From contig JAGOBN010000190.1 in the NCBI GenBank assembly GCA_017999235.1, positions 1 to 7,366 of the forward strand: a stretch of DNA of 7,366 nucleotides, given 5' to 3'. Under the pieces are notes generated by a model. The model ran no database searches. It was not told the DNA's origin and was given only the letters and a program-made list of their open reading frames with translations. This stretch comes from Anaerolineales bacterium (GTDB lineage: Bacteria > Chloroflexota > Anaerolineae > Anaerolineales > UBA6663). The position numbers and the translations under genes were made by a program. Of the stretch, positions 1 to 5,776 are shown one piece after another. The number at the start of each line of letters is the position of its first letter. Within the stretch, counting starts at the first letter, position 1.

Positions 1-91
1 CCGGCAGAATCAGGCCACTCGTCGTCGTGTCGTCCTGCTCGATGGGCTGGACCACCACGCGGTCGCCCAAGGGTTTAAGAGTGAATGTCAT
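1..91 (-). CDS. groES: Co-chaperonin GroES, N-terminal part (cut by window edge)
   Basis: The first 30 codons of the GroES (Cpn10) co-chaperonin, which caps the GroEL folding chamber in the cytoplasm. The reading starts at the ATG at 91-89 and gives MTFTLKPLGDRVVVQPIEQ, then DDTTTSGLILP. This matches the family opening LKPLGDRVVV(K/Q)P and the start of the mobile loop (T-SGLILP), which contacts GroEL. A strong Shine-Dalgarno (GGAGGT, complement of 97-102) lies 5 nt before the ATG and confirms the start. The remaining roughly 65 residues, and presumably groEL, lie beyond the left edge. It is 40 bp downstream of a small basic gene on the same strand, so the two are probably co-transcribed. I see no CIRCE (HrcA) inverted repeat upstream. 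Confidence 0.93.
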   Translation of the reverse strand, partial: MTFTLKPLGDRVVVQPIEQDDTTTSGLILP

Positions 92-131
92 ATCCGACCT
101 CCGGTCAGGTGGGGTGGGGGCGCCGCCGCGA

Positions 132-254
132 TTAGCTCGGGGTGGGGCCAGATTTGCGGGCCGTTTGCTTCAAGCGGCGGATGTGGGCCCGTTTGCTTTT
201 GGGCAGGCGCTTGCGTTTTAGTTTTGGTTTGGGGGCTGGGATTGGGTCGGTCAT
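132..254 (-). CDS. Small highly basic protein (40 aa) upstream of groES
   Basis: A 40-codon gene running from ATG (254-252) to TAA (134-132). Its protein begins MTDPIPAPKPKLKRKRLPKS and continues KRAHIRRLKQTARKSGPTPS. About a third of residues are Lys or Arg, with a Pro-rich start and no acidic residue after D3. An AGGAG Shine-Dalgarno (complement of 262-266) lies 7 nt before the ATG, which supports real translation. The composition resembles small nucleic-acid-binding or ribosome-associated peptides, but I recognise no named family. It lies between a promoter-like element (322-355) and groES (40-bp gap), so it is probably the first gene of the groES transcript. It could instead be a leader peptide whose translation influences groES expression. 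Function unknown. Confidence 0.7.
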   Translation of the reverse strand: MTDPIPAPKPKLKRKRLPKSKRAHIRRLKQTARKSGPTPS

Positions 255-283
255 GGTCTGGCTCCTGGTCTAAGCGGGGTCGG

Positions 284-299
284 CGCGGGTAGACCCGCG
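284..299 (-). other. Perfect GC hairpin in the leader of the small gene/groES transcript
   Basis: An inverted repeat with 7-bp arms, CGCGGGT at 284-290 and ACCCGCG at 293-299. It is realistically a 6-bp stem with a TAGA or TCTA tetraloop. It lies downstream of the putative -10 (322-328) and about 30 nt upstream of the small gene's start codon, so in the 5' leader of the mRNA. No T-run follows it on the minus strand, so it does not look like an intrinsic terminator. An mRNA-stability or thermosensing role is possible but unproven. Confidence 0.45.
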
Positions 300-321
300 G
301 GTTGGGCCGGTCGCGTACTTG

Positions 322-355
322 AGTGTAGCGCCGGAGAGTCTCAAAAGCGTCACAA
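322..355 (-). promoter_or_regulatory. Bipartite promoter-like element, copy A (upstream of small gene and groES)
   Basis: On the minus strand this reads TTGTGACGCTTTTGA followed by GACTCTC, then five variable bases (CGGCG), then CTACACT. The whole element recurs at 5777-5810 with 29 of 34 positions identical, and only the 5-nt spacer differs. CTACACT (322-328) is a plausible -10 box 68 bp upstream of the small gene's ATG. The upstream box contains the short dyad GAGA-C-TCTC. The element starts 11 bp past the GH130 stop codon, with no obvious terminator between. The promoter role is inferred from position and conservation; the sigma factor or regulator is unknown. Confidence 0.6.
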
Positions 356-365
356 AGCGGCTGGC

Positions 366-1343
366 TCAGCGCCGGCGGTCGCCCAGCCGTTCGCCCGGCA
401 GCCGGCCGTGCTGCTCCAGCCAGGCCAACAAAGCCTGGATGCTGCCGGTGGCCAGGGCGATGGTGGTATCCGCCGCGCCATAGTAGAGCAGCAGGGTGTC
501 GCCATCCGGCGCCACGGTGTAGCCGCACGGGAAAGCCACGTTGCCCACATCGCCATGCTGTTCATAGATGGTTTCCGGGCCAAAGATCCATTCATCCCCG
601 CGCTGCAGGCACAACTCCGGGGTGTGCAGGTCAAAGAGGGCCAGCCCCAGGCGGTACAGGCTGCCGGCCGCGGTCTGCCGCACCCCGTGGTAGATCACCA
701 GCCAGCCCTGGGGGGTCTCAATCGGCGGCGGGGAGAGGCCGATTTTGTTGGCGTCCCACCACGCGCCATGCCGGGCGGCGAGCATGAGTTTGTGGCTGCC
801 CCAGTGCCGGAGATCGGGCGAATAGGAGAGCCAGATGTTCGCGCCGTGGTAACCGACCGGCCGATGGATCGCGGCCCAATAGGCGCCGATCCGATGCGGA
901 AACAGCGCGGCATCCTTGTCTTCCGGCGGCATGATCACGCCATAGCGCTCAAAGGTGTGGAAGTCCCGCGTGAGGGCCAGCGCCACGCCCGGGCCGCTGC
1001 CGCTGTAGGCCGTGTACACCACCGCGTATTGGCCCAATTCGGGCAGATAGGTGATCCGCGGGTCTTCGATCCCCCACAGTTCTTCGGGGAAGTGCTCGGG
1101 ATCGGGCCGCAGGGTTGGCTGGGGGTCAATCTGCCAGCCATCCACGCCGTTGGCCGAGCGGGCCACGCTCAGATGCGAATGCCCGCGCCGGTCTTCCGCG
1201 CGGACCAAGAGCAAGGTAGTGCCGTCCGCCAGCCGCGTCGCGCCCGGATTGAACACGCTGTGGACCGGATACGGCCAGTCCGCGGCGGTCAAGATCGGGT
1301 TGCGCGGGTGTCGGTGAAAGAGCGCGGGGTAGTGACTGCTCAT
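366..1343 (-). CDS. Glycoside hydrolase family 130 protein (beta-mannoside phosphorylase/hydrolase)
   Basis: A 325-aa cytoplasmic five-bladed beta-propeller enzyme of GH130. This family phosphorolyses, or in some clades hydrolyses, beta-1,4- or beta-1,2-linked mannosides. Visible family motifs are RHPRNPIL (11-18), FNPGA (31-35), RAED (48-51), GIEDPR (91-96, with D94 the expected catalytic acid), KDAALFP (143-149), IGLSPPPIET (201-210), YHG (218-220), GDVGNVAFPCG (264-274) and LYYGAADT (286-293). Length is typical and there is no signal peptide. I chose the ATG at 1343-1341 because MSSHYPALFHRHPRNPIL is how the family begins and GGGAG lies 11 nt upstream. The open frame extends to 1493, but that part only overprints the preceding gene. 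Its first 218 bp overlap the glycosyltransferase reading frame. Exact substrate and phosphorylase versus hydrolase mode cannot be settled here. Confidence 0.9.
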   Translation of the reverse strand: MSSHYPALFHRHPRNPILTAADWPYPVHSVFNPGATRLADGTTLLLVRAEDRRGHSHLSVARSANGVDGWQIDPQPTLRPDPEHFPEELWGIEDPRITYLPELGQYAVVYTAYSGSGPGVALALTRDFHTFERYGVIMPPEDKDAALFPHRIGAYWAAIHRPVGYHGANIWLSYSPDLRHWGSHKLMLAARHGAWWDANKIGLSPPPIETPQGWLVIYHGVRQTAAGSLYRLGLALFDLHTPELCLQRGDEWIFGPETIYEQHGDVGNVAFPCGYTVAPDGDTLLLYYGAADTTIALATGSIQALLAWLEQHGRLPGERLGDRRR

Positions 1344-3636
1344 TGAGTTCCGGTCTCCCAGTCTGAAGGTCATTCTCGGCGAGGCGCAATTCCAGCAGGC
1401 TGTGCAGAAAGGCCAGCGTGGACTCGGCCCCTTGATTGGAATTCGGCCGGTCGGGATGCAGGCCATCCCGGCAGCCGCCCGTGATCGGGTCATAGATCGG
1501 ACGATTTAGGTCGTTGCGGCCATGAAACCACTCGAAGGCGCGGCGGGCTTCCTTGCGCCAGCGCCGGTCGCCGGTGAGGTGCAGGGCCTCCAGGCAGGCG
1601 GAGATCATGGCGTGCGCCTCCACCGGCTGCTGATCGAAGCGCGCCCGTTCGCCGCCGCGCCGGTAGAAGCCGTTCGAGCCGATGGGGACGAAGTGCCCGC
1701 CGCCGCCGCCGCCTTCCGACCGCTGCAGGCCGGCCAGCCAGTCCAGCGCTTCCAGCCCGGCGGCGTTCAGGGCCTCATCGGCGCGGTCCTGGCCGGTGAC
1801 CAAGAGCGCTTGCGGCAGCGCCGCATTGCAGTAGGTCAGCCCGTCCTCAAACCAGCGCCAGTCGTCGGTCCGATTGGCCTGATACAGCGTCAGCAGGCGG
1901 CCGGCCAGGGTTTCTTGCACCTGGCTGGCCATGCGGTCGCCGGCAAACCGCCGCAGGTACTCGTGAATGCCCAGCAGGGCGAAGGCCCAGGCGCGCGGGC
2001 TGGTCATGGGGAGGATGGCGGGCAGGGCCTGCTCAAACAGCCCGCCGGCCAGGCCGCTCAGCGCCGGCCAATTGGCATGGCCGAGCACGGTGCCGAGCGA
2101 CCACAGCGCCCGGCCATGGCTGTCGTCCGACCCGGTCTCTTCCATCCACTGGCGCTGATAGCTCATGAAGTTGCGGAAGCGTCCGGTCTCCGGGTTGAAG
2201 GCGTAGCCCACAAACGCCAGGTAGCGGGTCGCGAATGCCAGCGCGTCGCTGTGGCCCAGCTCTTCCAGGAGCACGCTCACAATCAGGGCGCGGGCGTTGT
2301 CGTCGGTGGCGTAGCCTTCCTGATAGTTGGGGACCGTGAAGCTGGCGTGTTGCAGCAGGCCCGTCCCATCGGTCAGCCGGCGCAGGTGGTCGAGCTTCAG
2401 GAGCGGCAGTTCCCCCGGCCGCTGATCCAGCGGCTTAGCCGCGAAACGGGCGTGGCTGGAATGGTGCCGCTCGATGCGGGCGCGTTCGAAGCTGGCCATA
2501 TAGCGCTGGGCCACGCGCGGCCAGATCATCTCGCGGCCAAACAGGTAGGCCCGTTTGCGCATGGCGTGGCGCTGGGATTCGTTGTCGAATAGGTCGATCA
2601 CCTGTTCGGCCAGCGCGGCCGGATCGTTGAACGGCACCAGGACGCCCCGCTCCTCGGCCAGCAGCTCTTCCGCATACCAGTAGGGCGTCGAGATCACCGC
2701 CTTGCCGGCCCCCAGGGTGTAGGCCAGGGTGCCGGAGGTGATCTGCGCCGGGTTGAGATACGGGGTGACGTAGATGTCGGCGGCGCCGATAAACTCCACC
2801 AGCTCTTCCAGGCTGACAAAGCGGTTGTAGAAGATAACGTGCTCTTCCACGCCCTGCTCGCGGGCCAGCCACTCCAGCGACAGGCGGTAGGTCTCGCCGT
2901 CCATCCGCCGCACCTGCGGATGGGTGGCGCCGACGACCATATAGACCACGTTGGGATAGCGGGCCACAATCTGGGGCAGGGCGGCGATGACGGTCTCGAT
3001 GCCTTTGTTGGCGGAGAGCAGCCCAAAACTCAGCAGGACGAGCTTGCCTTCCACCCCAAAGAGATCTTTGTTGAAGCTGGGGTCCACGAACGGGATATCG
3101 GGGATGCCGTGCGGGATGAAATCAATCTTGTCGGGCGGCACTTGATAGATGTCATGCAGGAAGCTGGCGCCGCATTCGCTCATCACCACCAGCCGGTCGG
3201 ACAGCCCGGCGATCTCGGTCAGGACCCGGCGCTGATCCGGGCTGGGGTCGCGCAAGATCGTGTGGAAGGTGGTGACGATCGGCATGCGGAGTTCGCGCAG
3301 CAGCGCCAGGATGTGGCTGCCGGCCCGGCCCCCGAAGATGCCGTATTCGTGCTGGAGGCACACCAGGTCCACGTTGTTGATGTTGAGGAAATCGGCGGCC
3401 CGGCGGTAAGACTCGATGTCCTTCTCCACCAGCTCGAAGCGCACGCGTTCCGGGTAGGCGTAGCCGGCCTCGGTATCGTTGACGGGCAGGGCGATGCACG
3501 TTGTCGTGCCGGCATATTCGGCCGCGATCGATTCGCACAGGTCGGTGGTGAAGGTGGCGATCCCGCACTGGCGCGGCAGATAGTTGCCAATGAACGCCAC
3601 GCGGTTGAGGGTCGAATTATTGGGAGTCGGTTTCAT
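1126..3636 (-). CDS. Two-domain GT4 family glycosyltransferase with C-terminal helical domain
   Basis: A long cytoplasmic protein of 836 codons from the ATG at 3636; a GTG at 3639 is equally possible. AAAGG lies 8-11 nt upstream. Residues about 10-390 form a GT-B fold transferase of family GT4: the glycine-containing N-terminal strand RVAFIGNYLPRQCGIATF, HEYGIFGG (97-104), HGIPDIPF (177-184), FGLLSANKGIET (205-216) and the nucleotide-sugar site around TSGTLAYTLGAGKAV (301-315). Residues about 410-755 form a second, mostly helical domain (DHLRRLTDGTGL, NYQEGYATDDNARAL, AESTLAFLHSLLELRL) resembling alpha/alpha-toroid domains; its activity is unknown. A run of six glycines occurs at 643-648. Homologous-looking sequence ends near residue 757. 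The last 70-80 residues, Arg/Pro/Gly-rich, overprint the GH130 gene in another frame. With GH130 alongside, transfer or remodelling of mannose-type sugars is a reasonable inference. The acceptor is unknown. Confidence 0.85.
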   Translation of the reverse strand: MKPTPNNSTLNRVAFIGNYLPRQCGIATFTTDLCESIAAEYAGTTTCIALPVNDTEAGYAYPERVRFELVEKDIESYRRAADFLNINNVDLVCLQHEYGIFGGRAGSHILALLRELRMPIVTTFHTILRDPSPDQRRVLTEIAGLSDRLVVMSECGASFLHDIYQVPPDKIDFIPHGIPDIPFVDPSFNKDLFGVEGKLVLLSFGLLSANKGIETVIAALPQIVARYPNVVYMVVGATHPQVRRMDGETYRLSLEWLAREQGVEEHVIFYNRFVSLEELVEFIGAADIYVTPYLNPAQITSGTLAYTLGAGKAVISTPYWYAEELLAEERGVLVPFNDPAALAEQVIDLFDNESQRHAMRKRAYLFGREMIWPRVAQRYMASFERARIERHHSSHARFAAKPLDQRPGELPLLKLDHLRRLTDGTGLLQHASFTVPNYQEGYATDDNARALIVSVLLEELGHSDALAFATRYLAFVGYAFNPETGRFRNFMSYQRQWMEETGSDDSHGRALWSLGTVLGHANWPALSGLAGGLFEQALPAILPMTSPRAWAFALLGIHEYLRRFAGDRMASQVQETLAGRLLTLYQANRTDDWRWFEDGLTYCNAALPQALLVTGQDRADEALNAAGLEALDWLAGLQRSEGGGGGGHFVPIGSNGFYRRGGERARFDQQPVEAHAMISACLEALHLTGDRRWRKEARRAFEWFHGRNDLNRPIYDPITGGCRDGLHPDRPNSNQGAESTLAFLHSLLELRLAENDLQTGRPELNEQSLPRALSPTPAQPDLDRRGLAVSGPQRVQSGRDAAGGRHYLALGPRGRPARAFASERGPLGQRRGWLAD

Positions 3637-3657
3637 CACGAGATAAACCTTTCAAGG

Positions 3658-3679
3658 GGCCCCGCCCGCTGGGTGGGCC
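3658..3679 (-). other. GC-rich interrupted hairpin between RNB gene and glycosyltransferase
   Basis: The inverted repeat ggccc(cg)ccc-gct-ggg(t)gggcc spans the short gap between the RNB stop codon (3694) and the glycosyltransferase start. It forms 5 bp plus 3 bp around a small internal loop. It is not followed by a T-run, so it is more likely a processing or stability element than a terminator. It may also be chance in such GC-rich DNA. Confidence 0.25.
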
Positions 3680-3693
3680 GGATGGACACGCGG

Positions 3694-5211
3694 TCAGGCG
3701 GGGAGCGCCAGCGCGCCGGCGGCGCGCTCCGACCGGCGGGTGACCGCCTGGAAATCAATCTGGCCGAGCGCCACATCCGTGTGAACCAGCCGCACGCGGA
3801 GCCGGCGGCCGACCTCCAGGCCCTCAAAGCCGGCCACCAGCCGGCCTTCGAGGCAGGGCTGCCGCAGGCGCACCCAGGTGCCTTTCGGGGAGGCGCCGGT
3901 CACGATCGCCTGGAACTGCTCGTCCCCGCGGGCGGCCAACAGCAGCGCGCCGGCGGTTTTTTCAACCTGCCGCTCCACTTTCCGGGCCGCGTCCTCCTGG
4001 TCGGTGCAGTGCTGGGCGAGCTTGGTCAAGTCTTCGACGGTATAGGGCGGGGCGCCGCCGGCCAGCGCCGCCTTGAGCAGCCGCTGGGTGATCAGATCGG
4101 GATAGCGGCAATGCGGGGCCGTGCCCGCCGTATAGGCCGAGGCCGCCAGGCCAAAGCGCCCGCTCCCGCTGTCGCCCGGCAGGATGACGCTGTATTCGCC
4201 GGCGCCCAGGAGTTTGAGGACGCTCAACGATAGATCCGCGAACTGGAGCGGGGTGGCGGCTTTGGCCGCGACCAGAAATTGCTGCAGGGCCTTGACCTCC
4301 GGCTCGCGGGGCAGGGTGAAGCCCTGTTCGGAAGCCAGTTGGATGATCCGGTCCCAGCGGCGGGGGAGGCGGATGATGCGGCGCAGCGCCGGCGCGTTTT
4401 TGGCCGCGAGATAGCGCGCGATGACGCCGCTCGCCGCGATCAGCAGGTCTTCCAGCAGCTGCGCGGCGCGGTTGGGTTTTTCGGCTACCAGATCGGTGAG
4501 GGTCTCGCCCGTAAACTGGGGGCGGGCCACGCTGATTTCCAGGCTGAGCGCGCCCTGCCCGTGCCGGAACGCGGGGAGGTTTTGCGCCACCCGGTCCTGG
4601 AGGCGCAGGCTGGCCTCGAGGCCGGCGACGGCGTCGATTTCGGGCGGGCGCGGCCCGCTGTTCTCCAGCCAGGCGCCCACGCCGGCGTCGATCAGCGGCG
4701 CGTGATTGCGGACCATGGCCCCGTAGAGGTGCGCGTCTTGCAGGGCGCCATCCGCGGTAATGACCATTTCGACGACGACGGCCAGCCGGTCGGCGGCCGG
4801 GATCAAGGCGGTCGCGCTGGCCGCCAACGGCGGGGGCAGCAGCGGAAAGATCTGGGCCAGGGTGTCGACGGTGGTGACGTTCTGCCACGCCTGCTCGTCC
4901 AGGGCCGACGCGGGCTTGACGACGGCCTCCACATCGGCCAGGGCAATCAGCAGGCGCACGGTCCCGGCCGACATCGCTTCGGCGAAGGTCAGCTGATCCA
5001 GGGCGCCGGCGGCAGCCGGGCTGAGGGAGCACCACGGCAGCAGCCGGAGGTCGTGGGTGGCCTTGCCGCTCCGGGCGGCCGGCTTGGGGAGGTGGTCGAG
5101 TTCGGCGAGCGCCGGCGCCGAGAAGTCGGGCTGCAAGCCCTGGCTGAGCATCGTCTGGCGCGCCAGCTCTTGCAGAAACGAGCGCTGGCGGCGGTGAGTT
5201 GGAGTAGTCAT
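3694..5211 (-). CDS. RNase II-like (RNB domain) protein with S1-like C-terminus, catalytic site degenerate
   Basis: A 505-aa compact member of the RNase II/RNB family, whose members degrade RNA 3' to 5' using Mg2+. The RNB core spans roughly 52-385: HDLRLLPWCS (53-62), LLIALADVEAVVKPAS (87-102), IFPLLPPPLA (121-130), RNHAPL (168-173), GALSLEISVARP (220-231) and RYPDLITQRLLKAAL (369-383). An S1-like RNA-binding region follows (about 430-490, GTWVRLRQPCLEGRL). The acidic metal-binding cluster is largely gone. SLSPAAAGALDQL (62-74) replaces the family pattern S/T-I-D-x5-D-[LM]-D, leaving S64 and A70 where Asp is expected and only D72. TAPHCRY (364-370) also has Cys where the catalytic Arg of the TSPIRKY-like motif should be. 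This suggests an RNA-binding pseudo-exonuclease. ATG at 5211 is supported by AGG 6 nt upstream. It sits 98 bp after the 126-aa gene and about 55 bp before the glycosyltransferase, in operon-like order. Confidence 0.88.
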   Translation of the reverse strand: MTTPTHRRQRSFLQELARQTMLSQGLQPDFSAPALAELDHLPKPAARSGKATHDLRLLPWCSLSPAAAGALDQLTFAEAMSAGTVRLLIALADVEAVVKPASALDEQAWQNVTTVDTLAQIFPLLPPPLAASATALIPAADRLAVVVEMVITADGALQDAHLYGAMVRNHAPLIDAGVGAWLENSGPRPPEIDAVAGLEASLRLQDRVAQNLPAFRHGQGALSLEISVARPQFTGETLTDLVAEKPNRAAQLLEDLLIAASGVIARYLAAKNAPALRRIIRLPRRWDRIIQLASEQGFTLPREPEVKALQQFLVAAKAATPLQFADLSLSVLKLLGAGEYSVILPGDSGSGRFGLAASAYTAGTAPHCRYPDLITQRLLKAALAGGAPPYTVEDLTKLAQHCTDQEDAARKVERQVEKTAGALLLAARGDEQFQAIVTGASPKGTWVRLRQPCLEGRLVAGFEGLEVGRRLRVRLVHTDVALGQIDFQAVTRRSERAAGALALPA

Positions 5212-5240
5212 GGGGCACCTGTGTCTGTCGAAAACGCTGA

Positions 5241-5254
5241 GGCCCGCATGGGCC
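5241..5254 (-). other. Perfect GGCCC/GGGCC hairpin in the gap before the RNB gene
   Basis: The minus strand reads GGCCCATGCGGGCC, a 5-bp stem with a 4-nt loop, followed by TCAGCGTTTTCG. A second GC dyad (CGGCGG-A-CCGCCG at 5286-5298) lies 12 bp after the stop of the 126-aa gene. The T-run is short and displaced, so at most these are weak attenuators modulating read-through from the 126-aa gene into the RNB gene. Confidence 0.3.
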
Positions 5255-5309
5255 AGCTGAGCGATGGATCCGGGTCAGTGAGTGGCGGCGGACCGCCGGC
5301 CGCCCGGGG

Positions 5310-5690
5310 TCAGCGATGAAAGCGTTGGCGCACGCGGGCCGCGATCTGGCGGTCGGTCAGCTTGTCGGCGGTGCTGACCCCTACGACGAAGCGCTTCAGG
5401 CCGGCCTGCTCAAGGCGCTTTTCCAGTTCGCCCTTGGCTTCCCCGGGGCCAAAGATCAGAATCGAATCAGCGCCGCGCAGGTGTGTGATCACCTCGGCGT
5501 AGTATTGGTTCAGGTGGTTGGCCAACCGCCGAGCGCGCATGTCCTCGGCGGTCTCACTCGGCGCGCCGCCCGCCCCGTGGCTGTCTTTCTCGACATTGGA
5601 TTCCAGCCGGCGCGTCTCTTCTTCATCGTCGGCGATGGTCACGATAATGGCCTCGCGATGGTCAATCCACAAACCGATGTTTTTCTTCAT
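5310..5690 (-). CDS. Conserved 126-aa protein, tentatively eRF1/Pelota-like (bacterial baeRF type)
   Basis: A small soluble protein. It opens MKKNIGLWIDHREAIIVTI, a beta strand of the 'LWIDHRKA' type. A charged, probably disordered stretch follows (about 21-50), then a helix ANHLNQYYAEVITHLRGADS (57-76), then SILIFGPGEAKGELEKRL (76-93) and STADKLTDRQIAARVRQRF (106-124). I recall close relatives annotated as hypothetical or 'translational machinery' proteins. The GPGEAK-helix and terminal helix resemble the RNA-binding, L7Ae-like part of eRF1/Pelota relatives. That link is from memory and is not demonstrated. The ATG at 5690-5688 has an excellent AGGAGA (complement of 5696-5701) 6 nt upstream. 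It is the first gene of the minus-strand cluster, 87 bp downstream of promoter-like copy B. Confidence 0.8.
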   Translation of the reverse strand: MKKNIGLWIDHREAIIVTIADDEEETRRLESNVEKDSHGAGGAPSETAEDMRARRLANHLNQYYAEVITHLRGADSILIFGPGEAKGELEKRLEQAGLKRFVVGVSTADKLTDRQIAARVRQRFHR

Positions 5691-5708
5691 CGCCGTCTCC
5701 TGGGCTGC

Positions 5709-5733
5709 GAACCTGACCGGCCGTAGGCGGTTC
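5709..5733 (-). other. Leader inverted repeat upstream of the 126-aa gene
   Basis: GAACC (5709-5713) and GGTTC (5729-5733) can pair around a 15-nt loop just upstream of the Shine-Dalgarno of the 126-aa gene. A further TGGCC/GGCCA pair lies at 5741-5745 and 5756-5760. Stems are short, so a regulatory role is speculative. Confidence 0.2.
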
Positions 5734-5759
5734 AGTGGGTTGGCCAGCGTGCGCCGGCC

Positions 5760-5776
5760 ACTTGTTTACAATAAGT
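5760..5776. promoter_or_regulatory. Operator-like imperfect palindrome next to the putative -10
   Basis: ACTTGTTTACAATAAGT is a 17-bp near-palindrome with 7-bp arms ACTTGTT/AATAAGT, 6 of 7 matching, in an AT-rich island of otherwise GC-rich DNA. It directly abuts the CTACACT box at 5777-5783, so it would cover the transcription start and first bases for minus-strand transcription. This placement suits a repressor site. Copy A (322-355) has no counterpart, so any such control would be specific to the four-gene cluster. Confidence 0.35.

Noticed and set aside
92..365. CIRCE (HrcA) operator upstream of groES
   Set aside because: I looked for TTAGCACTC-N9-GAGTGCTAA on both strands and found no acceptable match between the GH130 stop and groES.
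408..1346. Long plus-strand open frame opposite GH130
   Set aside because: Low-complexity Arg/Ala/Gly-rich translation with no motif; a shadow of the GC-rich minus-strand gene.
1344..1493. N-terminal extension of GH130 to the first in-frame ATG at 1493
   Set aside because: These 50 residues only overprint the conserved C-terminus of the glycosyltransferase; family homology begins at the ATG at 1343.
1690..1715. GCC trinucleotide run as a variable repeat
   Set aside because: It encodes the six-glycine run of the glycosyltransferase; too short and in too GC-rich a context to claim variability.
2839..4233. 464-codon plus-strand open frame spanning the glycosyltransferase and RNB genes
   Set aside because: It runs across two well-supported minus-strand genes and their gap, and shows no recognisable family motif. 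Long antisense frames are expected at this GC content.
4279..5319. 346-codon plus-strand open frame opposite the RNB gene
   Set aside because: Repetitive Gly/Gln/Arg-rich translation typical of antisense reading; the minus-strand RNB motifs are clear.
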